DNA from: Verrucomicrobiota bacterium
Lineage (GTDB): Bacteria > Verrucomicrobiota > Verrucomicrobiia > Palsa-1439
NCBI GenBank assembly: GCA_003152315.1
Contig: PLZV01000031.1
Location: 1 to 64,000, forward strand
DNA length: 64,000 bases
Reading direction: 5' to 3'
Shown: positions 7,545 through 16,294 of the stretch, piece after piece
Layout: every line of letters starts with the position of its first letter
Position numbering within the stretch: position 1 is the stretch's first letter
Position numbers and translations under genes: made by a program
Notes under the pieces: model-generated
What the model was told of the DNA's origin: nothing
The model's input: the letters and a program-made list of their open reading frames with translations, nothing else
The model's database searches: none

Positions 7545-7680
7545 GACGTCACTGACACCTATCACTGATCTCCATTCCCCAATCACCAGTCTCCAGTCAC
7601 CGGTCTCCAACTACCAGTCTCCCGTCTCCAACCTCCAATCCACACTCCACAATTTCTACCAGCCTTGCAGGACAAGTAAT
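7545..7680. repeat. low-complexity CTCCAATC-rich spacer repeat
   Basis: Begins ACTGACACCTATCACTGATC and continues as a degenerate run of CTCCA/CCAGTC/CCAATC steps. The opening ~40 bp recur at 8038-8081, and shorter pieces appear near 1790 and 55430. The 7444-7719 spacer holds nothing else except the promoter at its end. Confidence 0.55.
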
Positions 7681-7682
7681 TA

Positions 7683-7710
7683 TTGACTTGCAGGCCGATT
7701 CTGATATAGA
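7683..7710 (+). promoter_or_regulatory. sigma-70-type promoter
   Basis: TTGACT (7683-7688), a 16-bp spacer and TATAGA (7705-7710). The expected start of transcription is within a few bases of the ATG at 7720, so the mRNA may be leaderless, which fits the lack of a ribosome-binding site. Confidence 0.4.
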
Positions 7711-7719
7711 TGCCAGTAT

Positions 7720-7977
7720 ATGTTTGGGATCGATTGGGAGCCGCGCAAGCTGAGGATAGACCGCATCGCCTTTGCGATTCTATTCGTGGTGATCTCTTCC
7801 GTCCTCTGCTTCTTCGTCCACGTCTCCATATTGCTCTATTTTGCGCTTCTGTTCTTGTCCGGCCTGATCGCCTTCTTTGTTTCGACTACCGTGCTCCGCT
7901 GGTTTGAGCGAGTGACCGAGAGCTTGGCGGCGAGACGCAGGCAACCCTGGCGACGCTCCAGAGGCTATCGGGACTGA
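7720..7977 (+). CDS. small two-helix membrane protein
   Basis: An 85-residue protein with two membrane helices (about residues 17-36 and 40-57) and an arginine-rich cytoplasmic tail (SLAARRRQPWRRSRGYRD). Looks like a small DUF4229-like or similar membrane protein, but I cannot name the family. A good promoter directly upstream supports expression. Confidence 0.45.
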   Translation: MFGIDWEPRKLRIDRIAFAILFVVISSVLCFFVHVSILLYFALLFLSGLIAFFVSTTVLRWFERVTESLAARRRQPWRRSRGYRD

Positions 7978-8281
7978 CGAGCGGAGTCCCCGAGCCTTCC
8001 GCGTCTCGAACGATGTCAGCTCTCCCCGATAGGTGTTACTGACACCTATCACTGATCTCCAGTCCCCAATCTCCAATCCAAACCGAGCGACACCCGCGAC
8101 GTAGTTCTCGCGGCAACCGAGCCCACAACTTCGTGCGCTTCAGCTTGTCCGCCGTCTCGTCCGCCATAGCTCGAGGAGCGACGGCGGATCCATTCGCGGT
8201 CGCCGGCCCTTCCCCCCCCCATTACAAACCGACCATCGATTTGTAAATGACGCTCCCGTCCGGTTCGGTTATACTGTCACC
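7978..8281. other. spacer with one dispersed repeat
   Basis: Contains the ACTGACACCTATCACTGATC unit at 8038-8081, shared with 7550. Nothing else recognised. Confidence 0.5.
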
Positions 8282-8722
8282 ATGATTCGAGTTTGCCCAA
8301 AATGCGATGTCCCGCTTTTTATCCTCCACTTCAAGGATATCGAAATCGATTTCTGCAATCACTGCCAGGGCCTGTGGCTCGATGCCGACGAACTCGAGGC
8401 GCTCATGCAACAAACCGGCGCGTCCACACACGATCCCTTATTAAAGTTTCAGCAGCAAAGCGGCATCCAACCCAACGGTCGCCCTCACCTCTGTCCACGA
8501 TGTGACGCAGCGTTGCACGAGATCCAAGTTTCCGAAATGGAGGGACGCGCTCCTGCGCGTCCGCTGCCTGCGCCGCTAACGCTCGACAAGTGCCCCCGCG
8601 GACACGGGCTGTGGTTCGACGCCGACGAACTGCAGCAGCTTCTCTCGATGTTTCCGACGGAAACGGGCACGGGAAGAACAATCGATTACTTGAACGAACT
8701 CTTTACTACGAAATCAAATTGA
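8282..8722 (+). CDS. double zf-TFIIB protein with a repeat inserted in frame
   Basis: A 146-residue protein with two zf-TFIIB-type zinc modules. The first uses C5, C8, C25 and C28, followed by GLWLDADELEAL. The second uses C71, C74, C104 and probably H108, followed by GLWFDADELQQLL. The gap between the metal-binding pairs is 16 residues in the first module but 29 in the second. The excess includes EMEGRAPARPLP, encoded by a copy of the GGAGGGACGCGC spacer repeat (8537-8564). The frame stays open, so the protein probably tolerates the added loop. The palindrome at 8732-8750 follows the stop, and lemA and htpX come next on the same strand. Confidence 0.75.
   Translation: MIRVCPKCDVPLFILHFKDIEIDFCNHCQGLWLDADELEALMQQTGASTHDPLLKFQQQSGIQPNGRPHLCPRCDAALHEIQVSEMEGRAPARPLPAPLTLDKCPRGHGLWFDADELQQLLSMFPTETGTGRTIDYLNELFTTKSN
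8537..8564. repeat. GGAGGGACGCGC repeat inside a coding gene
   Basis: Same unit as at 445-472 and 54663-54689. Here it lies in frame within the second zinc module of the zf-TFIIB gene and adds residues of the type EGRAPARP. Confidence 0.75.
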
Positions 8723-8731
8723 AAACTGTAG

Positions 8732-8750
8732 CGGCGGTCTATGACCGTCG
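8732..8750. repeat. short palindromic repeat, CGGCGGTC type
   Basis: CGGCGGTCTATGACCGTCG, one mismatch from the copies at 25-43 and 54704-54722. Lies between the zf-TFIIB gene and lemA. Confidence 0.75.
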
Positions 8751-8786
8751 CGCTGGTATTACCAAAAAAGAAATAGGAGGCAGAAC

Positions 8787-9353
8787 ATGATAGGTATTGG
8801 ATTTATCGCATTAGTTTTCGTCGGACTGGTAGTGGTCGTCTTGGCGTGGGTCGCGGGCGCCTATAACGGCCTTGTCCGTCTGCGCAACCAGTTGGAAAAC
8901 GCCTGGGCGCAGATTGACGTCCAACTCAAGCGGCGGCACGACCTGATCCCCAATCTGGTCGAGACCGTCAAGGGTTACGCCACTCACGAGCGCGAGACGC
9001 TGGAGAAGGTCATTCAGGCGCGCAACATGGCCGTCAGCGCCAAGACCGTCGGCGACCGCGCCGAGGCCGAAAACGTCCTCACCGGCGCGTTGAAATCGCT
9101 GTTCGCCGTCGCCGAAGCCTACCCTGACCTCAAGGCGAACTCGGAATTCATGCGGCTGCAGGAAGAACTCACATCGACCGAGAACAAAGTGGCCTTCGCC
9201 CGCCAGTTCTACAATGACACGGTGATGACCTACAACACGCACATCGAAGTCTTCCCAACGAACTTCATCGCGACGATGTTCAACTTCGGACGCCGCGAGT
9301 TCTTCGAGGTCAAGGCCGAGGACGAGCGCGACGCCCCGGCCGTCAAATTCTAA
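8787..9353 (+). CDS. lemA: LemA family protein
   Basis: A 188-residue protein: one N-terminal membrane helix (about residues 4-24), then the LemA core with YNGLVRLRNQLENAWAQIDV and QLKRRHDLIPNLVETVKGY, and the conserved AYPDLKAN and NDTVMTYNTHIEVFP. LemA proteins are membrane-anchored helical-bundle proteins found across bacteria. Their biochemical role is unsettled, and they are often encoded beside HtpX-type proteases, as here. AGGAGGCAGAAC precedes the ATG. An 84-bp gap carrying a palindromic repeat separates it from htpX. Confidence 0.95.
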   Translation: MIGIGFIALVFVGLVVVVLAWVAGAYNGLVRLRNQLENAWAQIDVQLKRRHDLIPNLVETVKGYATHERETLEKVIQARNMAVSAKTVGDRAEAENVLTGALKSLFAVAEAYPDLKANSEFMRLQEELTSTENKVAFARQFYNDTVMTYNTHIEVFPTNFIATMFNFGRREFFEVKAEDERDAPAVKF

Positions 9354-9384
9354 TGGATCGGCACGGCTGGTTCGTGGGTCGTTC

Positions 9385-9410
9385 CTGTAGCCGCAGGCTT
9401 TAGCCTGCGT
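9385..9410. repeat. short palindromic repeat, CGCAGGCT type
   Basis: CTGTAGCCGCAGGCTTTAGC.. ending in CTGCG, matching the copy at 1009-1033. It lies between lemA and htpX, where it could act on mRNA stability. Confidence 0.7.
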
Positions 9411-9437
9411 AGAGTGCAGGACCTCCCAAAGCCTGAT

Positions 9438-10841
9438 ATGTGGGAACAAATAATAGCCAATCGCCGCCGTTCCGCGGTTCTCATCATCGGAATGGCGGTG
9501 ATACTTTTGCTCATCGGCTTCAGCGGCGGCGAACTAATCGCCCCGAACGCCGGCGTGCTGGGCCTGCTCTTCGCCCTGCTCATCTGGGGCGGGATGATGC
9601 TCGCCTACTTCACGAGCGCCGAATCCATCCTCATGTCCAGCGCGAACGCGCGTGAATTGAAAAGGGAAGACAGCCCGCAACTCTTCAACATCGTCGATGA
9701 AATGCGCCTCGCCTCCGGCCTGGGTTTCATGCCGCGCATCTATCTGATCGATGACCCCGCGCCCAATGCCTTCGCCGTCGGCCGCAAACCGGAAACCAGT
9801 TCCATCACCGTCACGACGGGCCTGATGTATCGCCTCAACCGCGACGAACTCCAGGGCGTCATCGCCCACGAGATGGGCCATCTCAAGAACCGCGACGTGC
9901 AATTCATGACCCTCGCCGCGGTCATGCTCGGCTCCATCGTCATCCTCTCCGAAATCGTCCGCCGCTCGCTCTGGTACGGCGGTCGTGGCCGCAGTCGCTC
10001 CGACTCGCGCGGCGGCAAGGACGGAGGTCAGGCGCAAATCATCATCCTGATCGTCGGCCTGCTCTTCGCCATCCTCGGCCCCATCATGGCGCAACTCCTC
10101 TACTTCGCCTGCTCCCGCAAACGCGAGTATCTCGCCGACGCCAGCGGCGCGCAGTTCACCCGTTACCCCGAAGGCCTCGCCACCGCCCTCGAGAAAATTT
10201 CCCAGGCGCACGTCCCGCTCAGCTTCGCCAGCAAAGCCACCGCGCCCATGTTCATCGTGAATCCCTTGAGCGCCGCCAGCAGTGATGGCGATGAAGCCGA
10301 CAGCGTCTTCTCCTCGCACCCGCCCACCAGCGAACGCATCCGCATCCTGCGCGGCATGACCGGTGCGTCATTCACCGACTACGAAGCCGCTTATCGCAAA
10401 GCAAAAGGTGGCTCGCTGATCGGCGCCCAAACTCTGCAGTCCGCGCCAACGGAGCCCATCCGCGCGCCATCGAATGCAGGCCCCATTCAAACCCGTCAGG
10501 ATGCCCACGACGTCGCCCGCCGCGCCTCCGGTTACATGCGGGTGAAGTGCAGTTGCGGCCTGGAGATTTCTGTGCCGGAGGGCTACGAACAGGACTCGAT
10601 CCGCTGCATCCGTTGCGGCAGCATCCTGCCAATCCCTTCCGCCGCCAGCACTCCGCCTCCGCCGGCGGTGACATCCGCGGTCCCACCGGTAATCCCACTG
10701 GCTCCGCTACAATTTCATCGCACCGGCACCGGTTGGGAAGCGTTCCGCTGCGCCTGCGGCAGCACCGTCCAACTCAGCCCCGCCTTCGACGCCTCCCAAA
10801 TCCGCTGCAACGCCTGCGGGCGAACCATCATCGTCACCTAA
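9438..10841 (+). CDS. htpX: M48 family metalloprotease (HtpX-type) with C-terminal zinc ribbons
   Basis: A membrane zinc protease of 467 residues. Two N-terminal helices (about 14-55) precede the peptidase, whose HEMGHLKNRD motif holds the two zinc-binding histidines and the catalytic glutamate. The third ligand region is REYLADASGAQF. A further helix pair separates them. I chose ATG 9438 because MWEQIIANRRRS matches the usual HtpX start; a GTG at 9414 would add residues encoded next to the palindromic repeat. After about residue 320 the protein has a C-terminal extension with two zinc ribbons (CSCG..CIRCG and CACG..CNACG), unlike the ~290-residue classical HtpX. It probably degrades misfolded membrane proteins; the ribbons may bind substrate or partner. 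Confidence 0.9.
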   Translation: MWEQIIANRRRSAVLIIGMAVILLLIGFSGGELIAPNAGVLGLLFALLIWGGMMLAYFTSAESILMSSANARELKREDSPQLFNIVDEMRLASGLGFMPRIYLIDDPAPNAFAVGRKPETSSITVTTGLMYRLNRDELQGVIAHEMGHLKNRDVQFMTLAAVMLGSIVILSEIVRRSLWYGGRGRSRSDSRGGKDGGQAQIIILIVGLLFAILGPIMAQLLYFACSRKREYLADASGAQFTRYPEGLATALEKISQAHVPLSFASKATAPMFIVNPLSAASSDGDEADSVFSSHPPTSERIRILRGMTGASFTDYEAAYRKAKGGSLIGAQTLQSAPTEPIRAPSNAGPIQTRQDAHDVARRASGYMRVKCSCGLEISVPEGYEQDSIRCIRCGSILPIPSAASTPPPPAVTSAVPPVIPLAPLQFHRTGTGWEAFRCACGSTVQLSPAFDASQIRCNACGRTIIVT

Positions 10842-10842
10842 T

Positions 10843-12150
10843 ATGAAAGCAGCCACTCCGTCCCTTTCGCTCCTCTCACTCCTTCTCCTGACGTCATGCA
10901 CAACCACCACCGCACCCAAAGTCCGGCAAGTGCCGCAGGCCGATCTCGAACAGAAAACACGCACGGAACAGGAGTTCACTGCCTTTGACCTGCACTACAA
11001 AGAGGAAAAGGCCGCACGCATCGCCAAAGCCCGCACGTTCTACGCAAAAGTCCGTGAACGCGAAGCGTCCGGCCAGAGCACCACGTGTTCCAAGGAGATC
11101 CTCTGGGAACTCAAGGCGCTTCTCACCCAGACCGCCAATTTCACCCTGATCGATCAACGTCTTGCCGATTTGGAATCAAGTCTCAACCATCCCGAACTCG
11201 AAGCCGGCGCCGACGAACAGAATCCGGCCGACGGCACCTGGGGCCGCTGTTACGCCGAATGGTACTGTAAACTCGATGCGTTGTATGACGACCTCGGAAA
11301 GGAATCGTACAAACACCGCGAACCAGCGACTCCCCCACACTTCCTCGATCGCGTTAATGGGCCGGAGAAACTGACCGAATACCTCACATCCATTTCCGTC
11401 TCCGACATCCCCCGCACGGGTGTTGATAACCTGCTGGAATTCAATTTGTCCCTCGGTAACCTCACGCGGTTGATCCTGCATGATCGTCCCAAGGGTTATG
11501 GCTGGGATCCGCGTCTGAAAGCCGTCCTCATGGACCTGATCATGCATCGGTTCCGAAATCCCCGCACCGGCTTCTGGGGCGAACGCTACGTCCGCGACGG
11601 TCGCGTTGTCTTCGTCGATGACCTGAGCACGACGTTCCACATGGTGACCTACCTTCACGCAAACGTCCCCAACCTGCCGCGCGTCGTGGATACCACGCTC
11701 GCCGTGAAAGATCTCGATTATCCGGTCGGCTGGCTCTTCAAAGGTCAATACTGGAACCACAACAACATGGACGTCGTCGCGCTCTTCAAAGCGGGTTGGC
11801 CCCACGCCAGCGTCGCTCAAAAGCAGGCCATGACGGCCGAGATCGAGAAAATGCTCCACTGGTGCCTGACCGAGTCTCTCCAACCCGACGGTTCCTTCAA
11901 ACCCCACGTCGCCGACGGCTCGCTCGAAGAAGGGGAATACTACGCTACGTCCTTTCTCGCCCGCATCGGTTTCTTCGACAAGAAGGAACGCTTCTGGACC
12001 AACCGCGAGTTCCCCGACGCGCCCGCCATCCGCGAGAAAATCCTCGCCTATGTCCTCGCCCATCAAAAATCTGGCGGCTCCGGCGGCAGTTACTACGAAA
12101 GTATCCTCGAGGATTGTTTGAATTACAGGCCTAATTCTCCGCATGGATGA
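10843..12150 (+). CDS. lipoprotein of unknown function, probably helical-toroid fold
   Basis: A 435-residue protein with a lipoprotein signal: hydrophobic SLSLLSLLLLTSC with the lipobox Cys at about residue 19. The mature part is rich in aromatic and charged residues. It has recurring helix-pair segments such as GFWGERYVRDGRVVFVDDLS, then FHMVTYLHAN and LQPDGSFKP. This pattern reminds me of alpha/alpha-toroid carbohydrate-active or prenyltransferase-like folds. The start lies 1 bp after the htpX stop (taaTatg), so the two are co-transcribed. No enzymatic function can be assigned. Confidence 0.75.
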   Translation: MKAATPSLSLLSLLLLTSCTTTTAPKVRQVPQADLEQKTRTEQEFTAFDLHYKEEKAARIAKARTFYAKVREREASGQSTTCSKEILWELKALLTQTANFTLIDQRLADLESSLNHPELEAGADEQNPADGTWGRCYAEWYCKLDALYDDLGKESYKHREPATPPHFLDRVNGPEKLTEYLTSISVSDIPRTGVDNLLEFNLSLGNLTRLILHDRPKGYGWDPRLKAVLMDLIMHRFRNPRTGFWGERYVRDGRVVFVDDLSTTFHMVTYLHANVPNLPRVVDTTLAVKDLDYPVGWLFKGQYWNHNNMDVVALFKAGWPHASVAQKQAMTAEIEKMLHWCLTESLQPDGSFKPHVADGSLEEGEYYATSFLARIGFFDKKERFWTNREFPDAPAIREKILAYVLAHQKSGGSGGSYYESILEDCLNYRPNSPHG

Positions 12151-12189
12151 GGTGAATCAGATCCGTGGCAGGGTGCGCCCCCCATCAAA

Positions 12190-13014
12190 TCAATATGGGG
12201 CCTCGATGTTTTCGAATGTCATGCCATTGAAGTCCCGTAGAAGATGCTGATCCTTTAGGCCGGTCTCCTCAAAACGGGCGGCAAATAGCTTGCCGTCTTC
12301 AGCCCAAACAATTCTATCTCCGTCTTTGTCAGCCCACTCCCAGCGGGGAAAATTCCAGACATTATCACCGTCTGTTCTGTGTATCGCGTGGCGGTCGTAA
12401 TAGCACCCTTTTCCAGGTGGTGCTCCAAGCTCGGCGTAGCAGAGTTTTCGGAGGGTGAGATGCGGTCCGAGAGGCTTCTCAAAAACCGTTGGGCTATCCT
12501 GCGTATCGGTACCTTCTGGTTGCATAGACCATCCATCACGCATCAACCTATGATAGTAAACGTTCAGGCATTCGCCGCCAAAATAGTCGGTTGGCTGAAA
12601 ACTTCGATCTCTCGTTAGGCAGCTGTCCTGCAAGACAACGTTGTGGCCGTGACCGTCATTGAGCCAATACTGTGTATCGGCGGTAAACAGGCCCCCTCCG
12701 TGACAGCAGTCACCTTTCCCCAGCAAGACCAGTGCTTTGAGGTACGGCATCTTTGAGATGGCAGTCCAAGCCCCTTTGGTTTCGGAATCCCACTTCCCAT
12801 TCATCGCGAAATAGATGAAGTATCGTCCATCAGGAGAAATGTCGCTGCGTCTTTCGTAAATGCGTCCCTTCATCCATTGGCCAAGCGTGAATGTATTAGT
12901 CTCTCGATTCCAAGCGAACGTGCAGACGGACTTGCTCGGTCCGCGGCGAATTACCACAGCGCATTTCGCATTGCGGGCCAGGATAGCGTGTATGCGAGCT
13001 GGGAATTGCGGCAT
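12190..13014 (-). CDS. uncharacterised protein with beta-propeller-like sequence
   Basis: A protein of 274 residues from ATG 13014 (an upstream in-frame start at 13074 is possible but reads like spacer). Recognisable stretches are GRIYERRSDISPDGRYFIYF and LLGKGDCCHGGGLF, then WADKDGDRIVWAEDGKLFAA. The DISPDGRYFIYF and DRIVWAEDGKLF segments look like blades of a WD40/PD40-type propeller. I have an impression of similar stand-alone proteins in environmental bacteria but cannot name a family. It converges on the lipoprotein gene with a 39-bp gap. Codon use appears more AT-rich than neighbours, suggesting later acquisition. Confidence 0.65.
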   Translation of the reverse strand: MPQFPARIHAILARNAKCAVVIRRGPSKSVCTFAWNRETNTFTLGQWMKGRIYERRSDISPDGRYFIYFAMNGKWDSETKGAWTAISKMPYLKALVLLGKGDCCHGGGLFTADTQYWLNDGHGHNVVLQDSCLTRDRSFQPTDYFGGECLNVYYHRLMRDGWSMQPEGTDTQDSPTVFEKPLGPHLTLRKLCYAELGAPPGKGCYYDRHAIHRTDGDNVWNFPRWEWADKDGDRIVWAEDGKLFAARFEETGLKDQHLLRDFNGMTFENIEAPY

Positions 13015-13245
13015 ATTTACCTGGACATTACTGCTTGGTGAAGGTGAACGCAGCTGCGTAATGTGGTGGAGCAATATACTTTCAACTCACTTGGCCATTC
13101 GCGTGTCATGCTCAGTCCGACGAACTGCGTAACAGGTAGCACGATGTTGCTGTTACAAACAGGAAATTTTATAGAACGCACAAAGGCAATTAGCGACCGA
13201 CGATGATGTGCTGGTAGAATCGCGCTCTTGCGTTAAACTGCGTCC

Positions 13246-15189
13246 ATGACCGAGGTCGCCAGTGTAGTCACACTGCCCGCCAAGCCCGTCCTGATCTTCG
13301 ACGGCGACTGCAACTTTTGCCGTCGCTGGATTTTGCGCTGGCAACAGGCCACCGGCGAACGCGTCGAATACATCCCTTTCCAAGATCCAACCGTCGCACA
13401 GCGTTTTCCCGAACTGACTCGTGAGCGATGCGAGCAGGCGGTCCAATTCATCGACACGGACGGGCACATCTACTCGGCTGCCGAAGCAGTCTTTCGCGCG
13501 ATGGCCGTCGCACCGTGCAAGCGATGGCCGTTGTGGTGCTACCAACAAATGCCCGGCGTTGCACCAATCACCGAGGGAATGTATCGTTTCGTCGCCAAAC
13601 ACCGTACCGGCTTTTCGTTCCTCACTCGTCTTTTCTGGGGCGAACAAATCGAGCCGCCAACGCACCTTCTCACTCGCTGGCTTTTCCTCCGTCTGCTCGG
13701 GATCATCTACTTCATCGCCTTCGTTTCCTTGTGGACTCAAATCGATGGCCTCGTCGGCAGTCACGGTATCCTGCCCGCGCAAGCTTTTATGGAATCCGCG
13801 CACAACTGGGCCAACACCCACAGCGGTTGGGACGCTTTCCGGATGGCCCCCACGTTATGCTGGTTCAGTGCCAGCGACGCTTTTCTGCATTTCCTCTGTT
13901 GGGGTGGCGCTCTGGCCGCCGTTCTCGCGACAATCGGTATCGCTCCCGCACCGATGCTGGCATTGGCGTGGTTGTTTTACTTGTCCTTGACGACCGTCTG
14001 CGGCGAGTTCCTCGGTTATCAATGGGACACGCTCCTGTTGGAAACCGGCTTGCTTGCCGTGTTCTTCGCGCCCCTGCAGTTCCGGCCGGGACTCGCACGC
14101 ACGGCCCCGCCCTCCCAAGTGATGCTCTGGTTGCTGCGTTGGCTGCTCTTCCGACTGATCTTCGCTGCGGGTGTGGTCAAGCTCGCCTCGCACGACGTTA
14201 ACTGGCGCGGCCTCACGGCCTTGTTTTACCACTATCAGACCCAACCGTTGCCCACCTGGACGTCCTGGTACGCCCAGCAGCTTCCCCTGTGGTTCCAGCA
14301 ATTCTGCTGTGGCATTCTCTTCGTCATCGAACTGGGCGCGCCGTGCCTGATTGTGATGTCGCGTGGGCTGCGCTTCCTGGCTGCTGGCGCGATTACCTTC
14401 TTGATGCTCTTGATTGCCGCCACGGGGAACTACTGTTTTTTCAATCTGCTCGCCATCGCCCTGTGCGTGCTCCTGCTGGACGACGCCGTGCTGCGCCGTT
14501 GGGCTCCCCGTCGCTGGCGAAAACTCTCCGCCAATTTCCGCGCACCTCGCTGGCCATGGTGGGTGACGATGCCGCTGGCTGCGCTGGTGATTCCGGTGAC
14601 GATGATGACTCTACTGGAAGCGTTCCGCGAACGGATTCCCTGGCCGACACCGATGATCAAGCTTTACGACACCTTGGTTCCGTCTCGCAGCTTCAATCCC
14701 TACGGCCTTTTCGCAGTCATGACCACCGTTCGTCCCGAAATCATCATCGAAGGCAGCAACGACGGCGATCATTGGCTGCCGTACGAATTCAAATACAAAC
14801 CCGGCGATCCCCTGCGCCCTCCGTCCTTCGTCGCGCCACACCAACCGCGGCTCGACTGGCAATTGTGGTTTGAAGCCCTGCGCGTGGAAATCCCTCGCCC
14901 ATCACCCACCGTTCCCTTCGTCAATCTCTGTGTGCGCCTGCTCCAGGGACAACCCGAGGTCCTCGCGCTGTTGCAAACGAATCCCTTCCCGACCGCCCCG
15001 CCGCGCTTTCTCCGCGCTTGGGCCTACGAGTATCGCTTCACCGATTTCGCCGAACGCCGCCAGACCGGTGCGTGGTGGCGGCGGAGATTCCTGGGGGAGT
15101 ACTGCCCGGTCATGATGCTGCGGAAAAACGTCGCGGGAGATGCTACTGACCGCACTGCGGCGCTTCCGTCTCGGAATGGTTCGAATTGA
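13246..15189 (+). CDS. DCC1-like thiol-disulfide oxidoreductase fused to lipase maturation factor domain
   Basis: A 647-residue fusion. Residues ~13-130 are a DCC1/DUF393 domain with the DGDCNFC motif (C22 and C25), a thioredoxin-like module. From about residue 145 to the end is a lipase-maturation-factor (LMF1-like) membrane domain. It has many hydrophobic helices, GYQWDTLLLETGLL and LFRLIFAAGVVKL, and a soluble C-terminal part with the conserved RLDWQLWFEAL. LMF proteins assist folding of secreted lipases, so joining one to a disulfide-exchange domain suggests a role in disulfide or folding quality control at the membrane. The 3' end overlaps the convergent 79-residue gene by 47 bp. Confidence 0.88.
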   Translation: MTEVASVVTLPAKPVLIFDGDCNFCRRWILRWQQATGERVEYIPFQDPTVAQRFPELTRERCEQAVQFIDTDGHIYSAAEAVFRAMAVAPCKRWPLWCYQQMPGVAPITEGMYRFVAKHRTGFSFLTRLFWGEQIEPPTHLLTRWLFLRLLGIIYFIAFVSLWTQIDGLVGSHGILPAQAFMESAHNWANTHSGWDAFRMAPTLCWFSASDAFLHFLCWGGALAAVLATIGIAPAPMLALAWLFYLSLTTVCGEFLGYQWDTLLLETGLLAVFFAPLQFRPGLARTAPPSQVMLWLLRWLLFRLIFAAGVVKLASHDVNWRGLTALFYHYQTQPLPTWTSWYAQQLPLWFQQFCCGILFVIELGAPCLIVMSRGLRFLAAGAITFLMLLIAATGNYCFFNLLAIALCVLLLDDAVLRRWAPRRWRKLSANFRAPRWPWWVTMPLAALVIPVTMMTLLEAFRERIPWPTPMIKLYDTLVPSRSFNPYGLFAVMTTVRPEIIIEGSNDGDHWLPYEFKYKPGDPLRPPSFVAPHQPRLDWQLWFEALRVEIPRPSPTVPFVNLCVRLLQGQPEVLALLQTNPFPTAPPRFLRAWAYEYRFTDFAERRQTGAWWRRRFLGEYCPVMMLRKNVAGDATDRTAALPSRNGSN

Positions 15190-15382
15190 GGAAATCCAGC
15201 GCCTTCTGGTAGCTGCGCCGCTCTAGATAATGTCGTAGCATCGGCGCGGCGTCCGAACCCAGTTGTTGGTGTAATTCCGTCACCCGCGCCAGCGCCGCGG
15301 CCACCGCCGCCTGGTTCTTTTCCGCCGCCGCGCGCATGAAGGTGCCCAGCACCTCGCGCAACTCCTGTTCCACCGTTGTCAT
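15143..15382 (-). CDS. small helical protein of unknown function
   Basis: A 79-residue protein starting at ATG 15382 (MTTVEQELREVLGTFMRAAA). Predicted all-helical, ending in YLERRSYQKALDFLNS and a short polar tail. It begins 1 bp after the stop of the deoxyribosyltransferase-like gene, so it is the second gene of a pair, and its 3' end overlaps the convergent LMF gene by 47 bp. Function unknown. Confidence 0.55.
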   Translation of the reverse strand: MTTVEQELREVLGTFMRAAAEKNQAAVAAALARVTELHQQLGSDAAPMLRHYLERRSYQKALDFLNSNHSETEAPQCGQ

Positions 15383-15383
15383 C

Positions 15384-16241
15384 CTACCGGCGTATTCCTT
15401 CGAGATGTTTGCCGCGTTTCTTGCCCGCCTGAAACTCCCAGAGCAACCAATCATCGTCGGGAACGAACTTACGGAGTTTGCGATCCCACTTCTTCGGAAT
15501 TTCGCGGTTCAATTTCTCCAGAAACGGTAGCAGCGGCCGCTTCGGTTTGTGGCGGCGTTCGTGTTCGTCGAGCGCGATATCATCCTTCCAGCCCAGCTTC
15601 TTCCGATACGGGGCGAAACCAAACCCGTCAAAAAAGTTCTCGCCGCCCACCAGCGGGATGTACCACAAACTCGGGATGGCGCGTGGGTTCTCCTTGATCG
15701 GGATTTCCCGTTCCAGCCGCGCCAATAATTCCGCGCCCTTCGGATCATTCTTCAGGTGGTTGCGCAATTTATGGAGCGTGGGAAAATTAACCGGCGGACT
15801 GACGAATAGCACCGGCTTGTGTTGGACCGTCGCCGTGATGATTTCATGCGGCGTGCCGACGCTGTAGATGTTCGTCGGACAATACGAAATGGTGAAATCA
15901 CTCGTGTCCACCATCCGCAGGTCAATGTGCAGCGTTTCCCAAAACTGTCGCGCGCACCATGATCGCGTCTCCGCACCCTTGCGTCCCGACCGATACGTCC
16001 AGACCTCTTTGATCCGCTCGCCGCTCTTGGCGTCCTCACGCCCGTACTCGTGCAGTCCGCGCACCTCCGGCTTGAACCACGGGTCGAACACGGTCACGCC
16101 CGCCGCCTCCAGAAATTCGCCAACGCGATTGCGCCAGCCGAACTTCTTCTCCGCAGCGCGCGACGCTACGAAGTCCATCGGGCCGGAAAGATAAACGCGC
16201 GCGCCCTGCAGCAGGCCGTCTTGTTTGTTGGTGCGTCCCAT
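15384..16241 (-). CDS. nucleoside 2-deoxyribosyltransferase-like protein
   Basis: A 285-residue protein. The N-terminal GARVYLSGPMDF, then VFDPWFKPEV, IDLRMVDTSDFTISYCP and GTPHEIITA (to about residue 145), follow the Rossmann-like order of the nucleoside 2-deoxyribosyltransferase fold: a nucleotide-binding start, a D-x-x-D-like acidic strand and a GTxxE catalytic-type segment. The C-terminal ~120 residues are basic and do not match that fold. Possible roles are nucleotide salvage or nucleotide hydrolysis. The 79-residue gene follows directly. Confidence 0.65.
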   Translation of the reverse strand: MGRTNKQDGLLQGARVYLSGPMDFVASRAAEKKFGWRNRVGEFLEAAGVTVFDPWFKPEVRGLHEYGREDAKSGERIKEVWTYRSGRKGAETRSWCARQFWETLHIDLRMVDTSDFTISYCPTNIYSVGTPHEIITATVQHKPVLFVSPPVNFPTLHKLRNHLKNDPKGAELLARLEREIPIKENPRAIPSLWYIPLVGGENFFDGFGFAPYRKKLGWKDDIALDEHERRHKPKRPLLPFLEKLNREIPKKWDRKLRKFVPDDDWLLWEFQAGKKRGKHLEGIRR

Positions 16242-16294
16242 CCCCGCGATGCTAAGCGGAGCCAGTCGTCACCTCAAGCGAAAGATACGGATGC

